Below, one piece after another: positions 8,674-16,293 of a stretch of 64,000 nt of DNA. The stretch is from Bradyrhizobium guangdongense (GTDB taxonomy: Bacteria > Pseudomonadota > Alphaproteobacteria > Rhizobiales > Xanthobacteraceae). The stretch is taken from assembly GCF_004114975.1 (NCBI RefSeq), contig NZ_CP030051.1, positions 3,038,001-3,102,000 on the forward strand. The letters run 5' to 3'. The stretch's first letter is position 1, and each line of letters opens with the position of its first letter. The notes under the pieces are model-generated. The model worked only from the letters and a program-made list of their open reading frames with translations. It was not told the DNA's origin and made no database searches. The translations under genes and the position numbers were made by a program.

Positions 8674-11067
8674 ATGTCGATCAGCAGCATCAATTACGGC
8701 TCGTCGGTTCTCGGCGCACAAATCCGTAACATCAACCAGCAGCTCACCGACCTGTCGACACAGCTCTCGACCGGGAAGCTGTCGCAGAACTATTCCGGCA
8801 TGGGCACCAACGAAGGCTTTGCGATCGCCTCGCGCGCGCAGCTTTCGAACATCGCCGCCTATACCGACACGATCACCAACGTCAACGTCAACATCAACCT
8901 CGCCAACACGGCGCTGCAGTCGCTGACGACGATCCGCAACACCGTGCAGACGGGCTCGGCCAGCACTGCGCAGAACCTCAACGTCAACGGTCAGACGGTG
9001 GCACAGACCACGGCGGCCGCGCAGTTCGGGTCCATGGTCGGCGTCCTCAACACGCAGTCGGGCAACCGCTATCTCTTCTCCGGGACCGCCTACAACACGC
9101 AATCGGTCGCCAATGCCGGCGATATCATCGACGGCACCACGACGCAGGCGGGCCTGAAGCAAGTCATGGCCGAGCGCCAGGCCGCCGATCTCGGTCCCAA
9201 CGGCATGGGCCGGCTGGTGCAGTCGACCTTGCTGTCCGGGGCGATCCAGGTGCAGGAGGATTCGCAGACCTCGCCGTTCGGGCTGAAGATCGCGGCGGTG
9301 TCCTCGACGCTGACGGGTGCGACCGTGACCGGCCCGAGCGGATCGCCGGTCGCGTTCTCGGTCAATCTCAACGGCGTCAATCCGAACAATGGCGACAAGC
9401 TCAGCGTGCAATTCACGCTGCCTGACGGTTCGACCGAGCAGATCGACCTGACCGCGTCCACTGCGACGCCAACGCCGGTCGGCAGCTTTGCGATCGACCC
9501 GGGCAATCCCAATGTCATTCCACCGGTTCCCTCCAACCCTGCCAATACGTCGGCCAACCTCAACACCGCGCTGAACACCGCGATCAAGAAGCTCGCTGGC
9601 ACTTCGCTGGTGGCGGCATCCGCCGTTGCGGCGGGCGACAATTTCTTCAATACGGCGGGATCAGCCACCGCGAACGGGGCGGCCAACGGCAATCTGGTCT
9701 CCTATACCTCGATGACCGGGACGGGTTCGGTCGCGTTGCAGGACAGTGCATCGGCGGTTGCGTCTGCGACCACGTCGCTGGATCCGTCGGCGACGCCCCA
9801 TCTCAACGGAGCCGTTCTCGCCGCGCTCGCCAACGCTCCGACCGGTACCACCCTGACCATCACCGGCGCGAACGGCGCCCACACCATCACCTTCGACCCC
9901 AACGTCACCACCGTCACGCCGGCCAGCGGCAATACCACGATCGGATTGGCTTCGGGCAGCACTGCGAAGGTGTCCGATATCTTGAATGCGATCGCGACGG
10001 CGGCCGGTATCCCATCCGCCAACGTAACCCTGAGCCCCAGCGGCAATATCCAGATCGCGACCGGCGCCGGCACGGACGTGGCGATCGCCGGCGGCCCGGC
10101 GGCGACTGCGCTCGGTCTCAGCAGCGTGACGCGCGGCACCGCGTCGTCGAACCCTCCGATCACCGGGGCAACTGTGCTCAGCGGCACTGCGACCACGGGT
10201 GGCCCGGAAGTCCTCCAAACGGCGTTCCAGGCTGGGTCGGCGGGTCCGCCTGCCGTGAACCCCGATACCATCACGGTGAACGGTCAGACGCTGACTTTTG
10301 TCGCCTCGGGCGCCAGCGGACCAAACCAGATCAACATTACCGACAACGTCACAACTCTGCTCAGCAAGATCGATCAGCTCACCGGCACCTCGAAGCCGTC
10401 GACCATCCATGGCGGCGTCATCACGATCAACACGGACGATCCCGGCAGCCTCAACATCACGAGTTCGAACAGCACGGCGTTCCAGGCGCTCGGCTTCACG
10501 AGCACCCCGGTCACGGCGGCAAAGGCTCCGCTGCGCGTCGGCTCGTCGCCCTTCGGCTCGGCGACGACGCTGGTGAACGGCTCGGCCACGACCGTGAAAT
10601 GGTACACCGGCAATGACGGGCCGGGCTCGGCGCGCTCGACCGCGGTGGCGCGGGTCGACGATTCCGTCACGGTGCAATACGGCGCGCAGGCCGACGAGAA
10701 CGCCATCCGCAAGCAGTTGCAGGCCATCGCCGTGTTCGGCACGTTCTCGACGTCGCCGACCGGGCAATATGCGGGCGGGCAGGTCTCCGCGCTCAGCCTG
10801 CGCACCACGCAGGCGCTGACGCCGCAGCCCGGGCAGCAGAAGATCGAGGACATCCAGACCGACATCGCGATGGCCCAGAACACGATGAAGGATTCGACCA
10901 CGCGCCAGACCCAGGCCAAGGCGCAGCTGCAAACCATCGTCGACCAGGCCGAATCGGCCTCGCCCGACCAGGTCGCCGCCGAGATTCTGTCGCTGCAGAA
11001 CGCGCTCCAGGCGTCCTACCAGACGACCGCCAAGCTCGCGGAGCTTTCGCTGGTCAAGTTCCTGTAA
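8674..11067 (+). CDS. flgL: Hook-filament junction protein FlgL (HAP3), with large insert
   Basis: A 797-residue flagellin-like junction protein, roughly twice the usual FlgL size. The N-terminus INYGSSVLGAQIRNINQQLTDLSTQLSTGK and the C-terminus AAEILSLQNALQASYQTTAKLAELSLVKFL are the flagellin D0/D1 helices, and NRYLFSGT near residue 130 is the HAP3 signature. Residues about 336-609 hold a two-module insert closely related to that of FlgE. Shared strings include DILNAIATA, SGNIQI, LGLS-x-VTRG and TITVNGQTLTFV. It starts 18 bp after flgK, and a CtrA-type box follows at 11075. Confidence 0.93.
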   Translation: MSISSINYGSSVLGAQIRNINQQLTDLSTQLSTGKLSQNYSGMGTNEGFAIASRAQLSNIAAYTDTITNVNVNINLANTALQSLTTIRNTVQTGSASTAQNLNVNGQTVAQTTAAAQFGSMVGVLNTQSGNRYLFSGTAYNTQSVANAGDIIDGTTTQAGLKQVMAERQAADLGPNGMGRLVQSTLLSGAIQVQEDSQTSPFGLKIAAVSSTLTGATVTGPSGSPVAFSVNLNGVNPNNGDKLSVQFTLPDGSTEQIDLTASTATPTPVGSFAIDPGNPNVIPPVPSNPANTSANLNTALNTAIKKLAGTSLVAASAVAAGDNFFNTAGSATANGAANGNLVSYTSMTGTGSVALQDSASAVASATTSLDPSATPHLNGAVLAALANAPTGTTLTITGANGAHTITFDPNVTTVTPASGNTTIGLASGSTAKVSDILNAIATAAGIPSANVTLSPSGNIQIATGAGTDVAIAGGPAATALGLSSVTRGTASSNPPITGATVLSGTATTGGPEVLQTAFQAGSAGPPAVNPDTITVNGQTLTFVASGASGPNQINITDNVTTLLSKIDQLTGTSKPSTIHGGVITINTDDPGSLNITSSNSTAFQALGFTSTPVTAAKAPLRVGSSPFGSATTLVNGSATTVKWYTGNDGPGSARSTAVARVDDSVTVQYGAQADENAIRKQLQAIAVFGTFSTSPTGQYAGGQVSALSLRTTQALTPQPGQQKIEDIQTDIAMAQNTMKDSTTRQTQAKAQLQTIVDQAESASPDQVAAEILSLQNALQASYQTTAKLAELSLVKFL

Positions 11068-11074
11068 CGGCGCA

Positions 11075-11090
11075 TTAAGGCGGCGTTAAC
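11075..11090 (+). promoter_or_regulatory. CtrA-type box before the GT/PLP/ATP-grasp operon
   Basis: TTAA-GGCGGCG-TTAAC is an exact TTAA-N7-TTAA(C) match, extended to TTAACCAT as at other flagellar promoters in this window. It lies 46 bp before the likely ATG at 11136 and 8 bp after the flgL stop, so it could start a separate transcript for the four following genes. Confidence 0.65.
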
Positions 11091-11135
11091 CATGCCTGTT
11101 TACCTCTTGGTGAGGATTTGAGCGGGGCCCGGTCG

Positions 11136-11921
11136 ATGTCGGACAACATGCAGCTGGTGGTGGCGACGCCGTGTTTCGGCGGCCAGGTCTCGAGCATCTA
11201 CGCGAGCTCGATCTTCGCTCTCCAGCGCGCCGTGCACGGCATGTCCAATCTCGCCCTCAAGGTGCTCTTGCGCGACGGCGATGCGCTGATCACCCGCGCT
11301 CGCGCCAATCTGGTCGCGATGTTCCTGGACGATCCCGACGCGACACATTTCCTGTTCATCGACGCCGATATCGGTTTCAAGCCCGAGCAGGTGTTCCGCC
11401 TGATCGAATGCGGTGCCGACGTCGTCGCCGGCTGCTATCCGATCAAGCGGGTCAACTGGGACAAGGCCGCACGGGCGATCCAGGCCGGCCGCACCGATGT
11501 GACCGCGGCGTCGCTCGACTACGTGCTCGAGATCGAGGACCCCGATCGCATCGTGGTGGTCAACGGCTTTACCCGCGTGCGCTATGCGGGCACCGGCTTC
11601 CTGATGATCCGGCGCCAGGCGCTGGAGGCGATGTGCCGCCATCCGGACTATGCCAATCTGCAGTTCTTCCGCGAGCATTCGCATGACTCGCTGGTCACGA
11701 GTCCGAACAGGTTCGCCCTGTTCGAATGCATGATCGATCCGGCGACCGGCACCTATCTTTCGGAGGACTTCGCCTTTTGCAGGCGCTGGACCGATATCGG
11801 CGGTGAGATCTGGGCCGATATCCAGAGTCCGCTCGACCATGTCGGTCCGTCGGTCTTCCACGGCGACATCGCCTCGCAATTCGCACCCGCGCCTGTAGTT
11901 GCGGCCGTGGACGCGGCGTGA
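11136..11921 (+). CDS. Putative glycosyltransferase (GT-A-like fold)
   Basis: A 261-residue cytoplasmic protein. After a first strand LVVATPCFGG it has ITRARANLVAMFLDDPDATHFLFIDADIGF; the DAD triad at about residue 81 is the metal/nucleotide-sugar motif of GT-A enzymes. VVAGCYPIKRVNW, the conserved YAGTGFLMIRR and the late acidic patch YLSEDFAFCRRW (a candidate catalytic-base region) follow in the order seen in family-2-like transferases. Donor and acceptor are unknown. ATG 11136 is preferred over TTG 11118 because the latter has its purine run too close. It is the first gene of a four-gene operon; next to flagellin genes, a role in flagellin or surface modification is possible but unproven. 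Confidence 0.7.
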   Translation: MSDNMQLVVATPCFGGQVSSIYASSIFALQRAVHGMSNLALKVLLRDGDALITRARANLVAMFLDDPDATHFLFIDADIGFKPEQVFRLIECGADVVAGCYPIKRVNWDKAARAIQAGRTDVTAASLDYVLEIEDPDRIVVVNGFTRVRYAGTGFLMIRRQALEAMCRHPDYANLQFFREHSHDSLVTSPNRFALFECMIDPATGTYLSEDFAFCRRWTDIGGEIWADIQSPLDHVGPSVFHGDIASQFAPAPVVAAVDAA

Positions 11922-11931
11922 GCCTGCCGGG

Positions 11932-13533
11932 ATGAGCGTCGGCGCATCCCGCCTGTCAGACATCGAGCGCGCACCCGACGGGGGCTCGCGCTATCGCCTG
12001 CGCGATCTCTTCACGCCGCTGGATACGCTGCTTGTCTCCGGCGGAGACGGGCGGCTGGCGCTTGACCCGAAGGAGCGCGTCAACGGCTATGGCTGCGCGC
12101 CGTCGCCTGAGTCCGAGATCTGGAATTTCGCCTCGTCGACCGCATCGACCATCTCGCGGCCTGGCTATGACCGTGCCGCAATGGCACGCGAGGAGCTGGT
12201 GCACAAATCGCTGTTCGACGAGGTGGAGATCGCCTTCGACCGGCGCTGCGAGGATATGCGTGAGGAATTGCGCGGGCACTTCCAGCTTCCGCCGCGCGTC
12301 GACATCGTGTTGTCGCCATCGGGCACGGACTCCCAGCTCCATGCCTTGTTCCTGGCCCACGCGGTGCTCGGCGCTCCGCCGGTGACGATCGTGGTCGGCG
12401 CCGACCAGACCGGCAGCGGCACCATTCATACGGCGCGCGGCCACCATTTCAGCGCGATGATGGCGAGCGGCGTTGCCGTACGCAAGGACGGCGCGATCGC
12501 GGGGCTTGCGGGCGACAGCATCGCGGTGCCGCTGCTCGACGCCGCTGGCTTTGCGATGCGAGGTGACGCGGATGCCGCGGTCGTGCGCACTATCGAGGAC
12601 AGCCTCGCGCAAGGCCGGCGCGTTCTGTTGCACATCATGGATTCGTCAAAGCTCGGCTGGCGCGCGCCGAGTGCCGCCTGTCTCGATGAGATCGCGCGGC
12701 GCTGGCCGCGCAAGGTTCAGGTCGTCGTCGATGCCTGCCAGGCGCGGCTCGGCCGCCGCCGGCTCCGATCCTATCTCGATCGCGGCTATATGGTGCTGAT
12801 CACCGGTTCGAAATTCTTCGGCGGGCCTGCCTTCAGCGGCGCGCTGCTGGTGCCGAAAGGGATTTCGCGCGCGCTCGACCGGATCGAAGGGATCGCGCCG
12901 GGCTTCTTCGATTATGCCGGCCGCTGCGATTGGCCGATGGCATGGACGGCGTTGCGCTCGCGTTTCGAACGTCGGCCGAATTTCGGTCAATGGCTACGCT
13001 GGGAAGCCGCGCTGGCCGACATCGGCAACTACTATGCCGTGCCCGGCGCGTTCCGCGGCAAGGCAATGGCCGAGCTTGCGGCAGGCGTCGACAGCATGAT
13101 CGCCTTGTCGCCGTCGCTGCGGGCCGTGCCGGCGGCTCTCGGCGCCGCTGATGCCGATGATGAAGAATTTACGCAGCCTTCGATCTTTCCGTTCACGCTA
13201 ATGCGTAACAGTAAGCCGGTGTCCGTCGCCGACACCAGTGCCGTGCATCGCGCGCTTGCGCGCGACATGAGCGATGGTATCGTCGGCAGTGCTGCGGACC
13301 GGCAGGTTGCCGCGCAGCGCTGTCTCATTGGCCAGCCGGTGCGGCTGGAGCAAGCGGACGCCGCGCCGCAAGCCGCGTTGCGGCTGTGCGTCGGCGCGCG
13401 GCTCGTTACCGAAGCCTGGTCGGTCGACAGCGCGCAGGCGCAAGCTAATGTGCAGGACATCCTCGATCGCATCGCGCATGTCCTGGTGAAGATCGAACTG
13501 CTGCTTGACCGTACCGCCGCCGTGCCGGCGTAG
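11932..13533 (+). CDS. PLP-dependent enzyme, aminotransferase-like fold
   Basis: A 533-residue protein with a fold-type I PLP layout. The cofactor-ring region is SPSGTDSQLHALFLA. VVVDACQARLG supplies the aspartate that pairs with the pyridine nitrogen and the following gln/arg, and ITGSKFFGGPAFSGALLVP holds the Schiff-base lysine at about residue 290. The pattern resembles class V aminotransferases and cysteine desulfurases but is longer, with an extra N-terminal 60 residues and a helical C-terminus. Reaction and substrate are unknown. The ATG at 11932 lies 10 bp after the upstream stop. The partners (ATP-grasp ligase and PLP decarboxylase) suggest amino-acid-derived small-molecule or modification chemistry. 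Confidence 0.65.
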   Translation: MSVGASRLSDIERAPDGGSRYRLRDLFTPLDTLLVSGGDGRLALDPKERVNGYGCAPSPESEIWNFASSTASTISRPGYDRAAMAREELVHKSLFDEVEIAFDRRCEDMREELRGHFQLPPRVDIVLSPSGTDSQLHALFLAHAVLGAPPVTIVVGADQTGSGTIHTARGHHFSAMMASGVAVRKDGAIAGLAGDSIAVPLLDAAGFAMRGDADAAVVRTIEDSLAQGRRVLLHIMDSSKLGWRAPSAACLDEIARRWPRKVQVVVDACQARLGRRRLRSYLDRGYMVLITGSKFFGGPAFSGALLVPKGISRALDRIEGIAPGFFDYAGRCDWPMAWTALRSRFERRPNFGQWLRWEAALADIGNYYAVPGAFRGKAMAELAAGVDSMIALSPSLRAVPAALGAADADDEEFTQPSIFPFTLMRNSKPVSVADTSAVHRALARDMSDGIVGSAADRQVAAQRCLIGQPVRLEQADAAPQAALRLCVGARLVTEAWSVDSAQAQANVQDILDRIAHVLVKIELLLDRTAAVPA

Positions 13534-13552
13534 TCCGTATTCGAGGTGTGAG

Positions 13553-14800
13553 ATGTTGCATCCGCTTGCCGCGCCCAATTATGCCGACCGTATCGGCTTT
13601 GCGCATTTGACCCGCCAGGCCTTCGAGGGCGTCGATCTGCATCCGTTGCGTGATCAGCTCCTGTCGCGTATCGCGGAAGGCACGGCGCAGGCCGGCGAGG
13701 GGCTGGATCTGTCGCTGATTGCCCAGTTGATGGGCGAGAAGGAAGCCGGCCTCGTGATCCAATCCGAGGTACTGTCGTTCCATCAGCTGTTTCGCACGCC
13801 TGCCGCCGTGCCGAAGCCGGGACTGCGCGTCCTTGCGCTTGCCGCCGACATCGACATGGGCGGCAACACGCCGATCGAGTTCTTGCTCGAAGGCTCGGAC
13901 ATCGAGCTCCTGACGCTCTATGTGACCAAGGACAAAGGCCTGCCGGAAACGTTGCCCGAGCACGACGTCGCCATCGTTGTCGCATCCGATTCCGAGGAAT
14001 GTCGCGAAGCGCTGGCGCTGATCGAAAAGGCCGCACCGAACTGGCCGCGGCCGCTGCTCAATCGCCCGGAGTTGATCGGCAATCTCGACCGCGACAAGCT
14101 GTTCCGGCTGCTGGCCGATATTCCCGGTCTCGACATCCCCGTGACGGCTCACGCAACGCGCGCCCAGTTGACCGATCTCGCGGAAGGCCGGATCGCTTGC
14201 GGAGATATTACGGGTGAACTGCACTTTCCGATGATCGCGCGGCCGCGTGGCACGCATGCCGGCGTCGGGCTGGCCAAGCTCGACGATGCGGCCGCCCTCG
14301 CGGCGTATCTCGCCGAGCGGCAGGAGCAGGACTTCTTCGTCGCGCGTTTCGTCAACTATGCGGGCCCGGACGGACTCTTTCGCAAGATCCGGCTCACCAT
14401 GGTCGACGGCAAGCCTTATGCCTGCCATATGGCGATCGCCGACCGCTGGGACATCTGGTATCTCAACGCCTATATGGCGTTCAGCGAAGAGAAGCGCGCC
14501 GAAGAAGCCGTCTTCATGCAAGACTTCGATCATGCCTTCGCGGCGCGCCACAGACAGGCGCTCGACGAAATGAGCCGGCGCGTCGGGCTCGATTATTTCA
14601 TCGTCGATTGCGCCGAGAACCAGAACGGCGAGCTGCTGGTGTTCGAGGCCGACAACACCGCCGTCGTGCACAACATGGATTCGCCTGTCGTGTTTCCATA
14701 CAAGCCGCCGCAGATGCGCAAGATCTTTGCCGCCTTCACCGCGATGCTGACGCGGCATGCCGAAGGCGCTGCAAAGGCGGCCGTGGAGAGTGCGGCATGA
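13553..14800 (+). CDS. ATP-grasp domain protein
   Basis: A 415-residue protein with an ATP-grasp C-terminal half. HFPMIARPRGTHAGVGLAKLDD gives the ATP-binding lysine/arginine strand and glycine loop. DFFVARFVNY, then GLFRKIRLTMVDGKPYACHMAI and LLVFEADNTAVVHNMD, supply the metal-binding E-x-D-N residues. The string E-A-D-x-x-x-x-V-H-x-M-D and FPYKPPQMRKIF resemble, as I recall them, the ATP-grasp region found attached to TPR proteins in some proteobacteria. Such enzymes ligate a carboxylate to an amine or thiol through an acyl-phosphate; the substrate here is unknown. The start has GAGGTGAG just upstream. The stop overlaps the next start (ATGA). Confidence 0.7.
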   Translation: MLHPLAAPNYADRIGFAHLTRQAFEGVDLHPLRDQLLSRIAEGTAQAGEGLDLSLIAQLMGEKEAGLVIQSEVLSFHQLFRTPAAVPKPGLRVLALAADIDMGGNTPIEFLLEGSDIELLTLYVTKDKGLPETLPEHDVAIVVASDSEECREALALIEKAAPNWPRPLLNRPELIGNLDRDKLFRLLADIPGLDIPVTAHATRAQLTDLAEGRIACGDITGELHFPMIARPRGTHAGVGLAKLDDAAALAAYLAERQEQDFFVARFVNYAGPDGLFRKIRLTMVDGKPYACHMAIADRWDIWYLNAYMAFSEEKRAEEAVFMQDFDHAFAARHRQALDEMSRRVGLDYFIVDCAENQNGELLVFEADNTAVVHNMDSPVVFPYKPPQMRKIFAAFTAMLTRHAEGAAKAAVESAA

Positions 14801-16293
14801 ACGAGATCATCCGCAATCCGCAAGCGGGCGTCTCGAATGGATCGCTCGATCCGCAGGACTGGAACGAATTTCGTGCGCTCGCTCATCGCATGCTGGACGA
14901 CGCCATCGACGGCATCGCCAACGTCCGCGCGCGCCCGGTCTGGCGGCCGATCCCCGACGAGGTTCGGGCGGCGATCAGAACCGACGTGCCGCATGAGGCG
15001 ACCGATCTCGCCGAGGTCTATCGTGAATTTTCCGAGCATGTCGCGCCTTACGCGACAGGCAACATTCATCCGTGCTTCATGGGCTGGGTGCACGGCGGCG
15101 GCACGGCGGTCGGCATGGTCGCGGAGATGCTCGCGGCCGGCCTCAACGCCAATCTCGGCGGACGCGATCACATGCCGATCGAGGTCGAGCGCCAGATCGT
15201 CGAGTGGATGCGCGGCCTGTTCGGCTTTCCGAAAGGAGCGAGCGGCATCTTCGTCACCGGTACGTCGATGGCCAACCTGATGGCGGTGCTGGTGGCGCGT
15301 ACGAGCGCGCTCGGCGCGCTGGCGCGGCAACATGGTCTCGGCACCGACGGCGCGCTGCTGACGGCCTACGCATCGAGGGCCGCGCATGGCTGCATCTCCC
15401 GCGCGATGGATATCGCCGGGTTCGGCACCGATGCGCTGCGCAAGATCGATGTCGATGCCGACCATCGCATCGACGTCGCCGCGCTGCGCGCGCAGATTGC
15501 CGTCGATCGGGAGTCCGGGTTCAGGCCGTTCCTTGTCACGGCCTCTGCCGGCACCGTCGATATCGGTGCGATCGACGATCTCAGGGCCGTCGGGGAGCTG
15601 TGCCGCGAGGAGGGGATCTGGTTTCACGTCGACGGCGCCTTCGGGGCGCTCGCGATCTTCTCGCCCGAGCTTGCGCCGCTGCTCGACGGCATCGCCCTTG
15701 CGGACTCGATCGCCCTTGATTTCCACAAATGGGGCCAGGTGCCCTATGACGCCGGCTTCCTGCTGGTGCGTGACGGTGAACGTCACAGGGAAGCCTTTGC
15801 ACAGCCGGCTGCGTATCTGAGCCGCGAGGCGAGGGGGCTTGCGGCCGGCACCGTGTGGCCGTGCGATCTCGGTCCGGATCTGTCGCGCGGCTTCCGCGCG
15901 CTGAAGACGTGGTTCACGCTCAAGACGTTCGGCATCGACCGGCTGGGTGCGGTGATCGCGCGAAGCTGCGCGCTCGCAAGATACCTCGAGACGCGCGTGC
16001 TGGCCGAGCCGAGGTTGGAGCTACTCGCGCCTGTCAATCTGAACATCGTCTGCTTCCGTTACCGCGCCGGCGATGCGGTCAATCGCGAGATCGTCGCCGA
16101 TATCCAGGAGTCCGGCATTGCCGCGCCGTCGGGCACGACGCTGGACGGCAGGTTCGCGATACGTGCCGCGATCGTCAATCATCGCACCGCCGAGACTGAC
16201 ATCGACGCACTGGTGTCGGCGGTGCTGGAGTTCGGCGTGAAGCGCACCGGGGGCTTGGTCGAAGTGGAGGCGCCGCCGCTCGCGACGCAGTAG
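14797..16293 (+). CDS. Pyridoxal-dependent decarboxylase family protein
   Basis: A 498-residue protein of the group II decarboxylase family (aromatic-L-amino-acid, glutamate or 2,4-diaminobutyrate decarboxylase type). NIHPCFMGWVHGGG and the cofactor region FVTGTSMANLMAV are followed by HGCISRAMDIAGFG (PLP-stacking His), VDGAFGALAIFSP (Asp binding the ring nitrogen) and ALDFHKWGQVPYDAG with the Schiff-base lysine near residue 312. It releases CO2 from an unidentified amino acid. The start overlaps the ATP-grasp stop by 4 bp, so the two are translationally coupled. The TAG stop lies inside the direct repeat that flanks the IS element, so the insertion falls just after this gene. Confidence 0.85.
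   Translation: MNEIIRNPQAGVSNGSLDPQDWNEFRALAHRMLDDAIDGIANVRARPVWRPIPDEVRAAIRTDVPHEATDLAEVYREFSEHVAPYATGNIHPCFMGWVHGGGTAVGMVAEMLAAGLNANLGGRDHMPIEVERQIVEWMRGLFGFPKGASGIFVTGTSMANLMAVLVARTSALGALARQHGLGTDGALLTAYASRAAHGCISRAMDIAGFGTDALRKIDVDADHRIDVAALRAQIAVDRESGFRPFLVTASAGTVDIGAIDDLRAVGELCREEGIWFHVDGAFGALAIFSPELAPLLDGIALADSIALDFHKWGQVPYDAGFLLVRDGERHREAFAQPAAYLSREARGLAAGTVWPCDLGPDLSRGFRALKTWFTLKTFGIDRLGAVIARSCALARYLETRVLAEPRLELLAPVNLNIVCFRYRAGDAVNREIVADIQESGIAAPSGTTLDGRFAIRAAIVNHRTAETDIDALVSAVLEFGVKRTGGLVEVEAPPLATQ
16283..16293. repeat. Left direct repeat flanking the IS
   Basis: CGACGCAGTAG, repeated exactly at 17812-17822. If the IS tips are TCGTCCGT, the true target duplication is the 8 bases CGCAGTAG (16286-16293); the other 3 bases belong to the coincidental match with the IS right tip. 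Confidence 0.65.

Noticed and set aside
9661..10932. Minus-strand open frames over flgL and the flagellin genes
   Set aside because: They mirror the repetitive Thr/Gly/Ala codons of the plus-strand genes and encode Arg/Val-rich sequence with no recognisable family.
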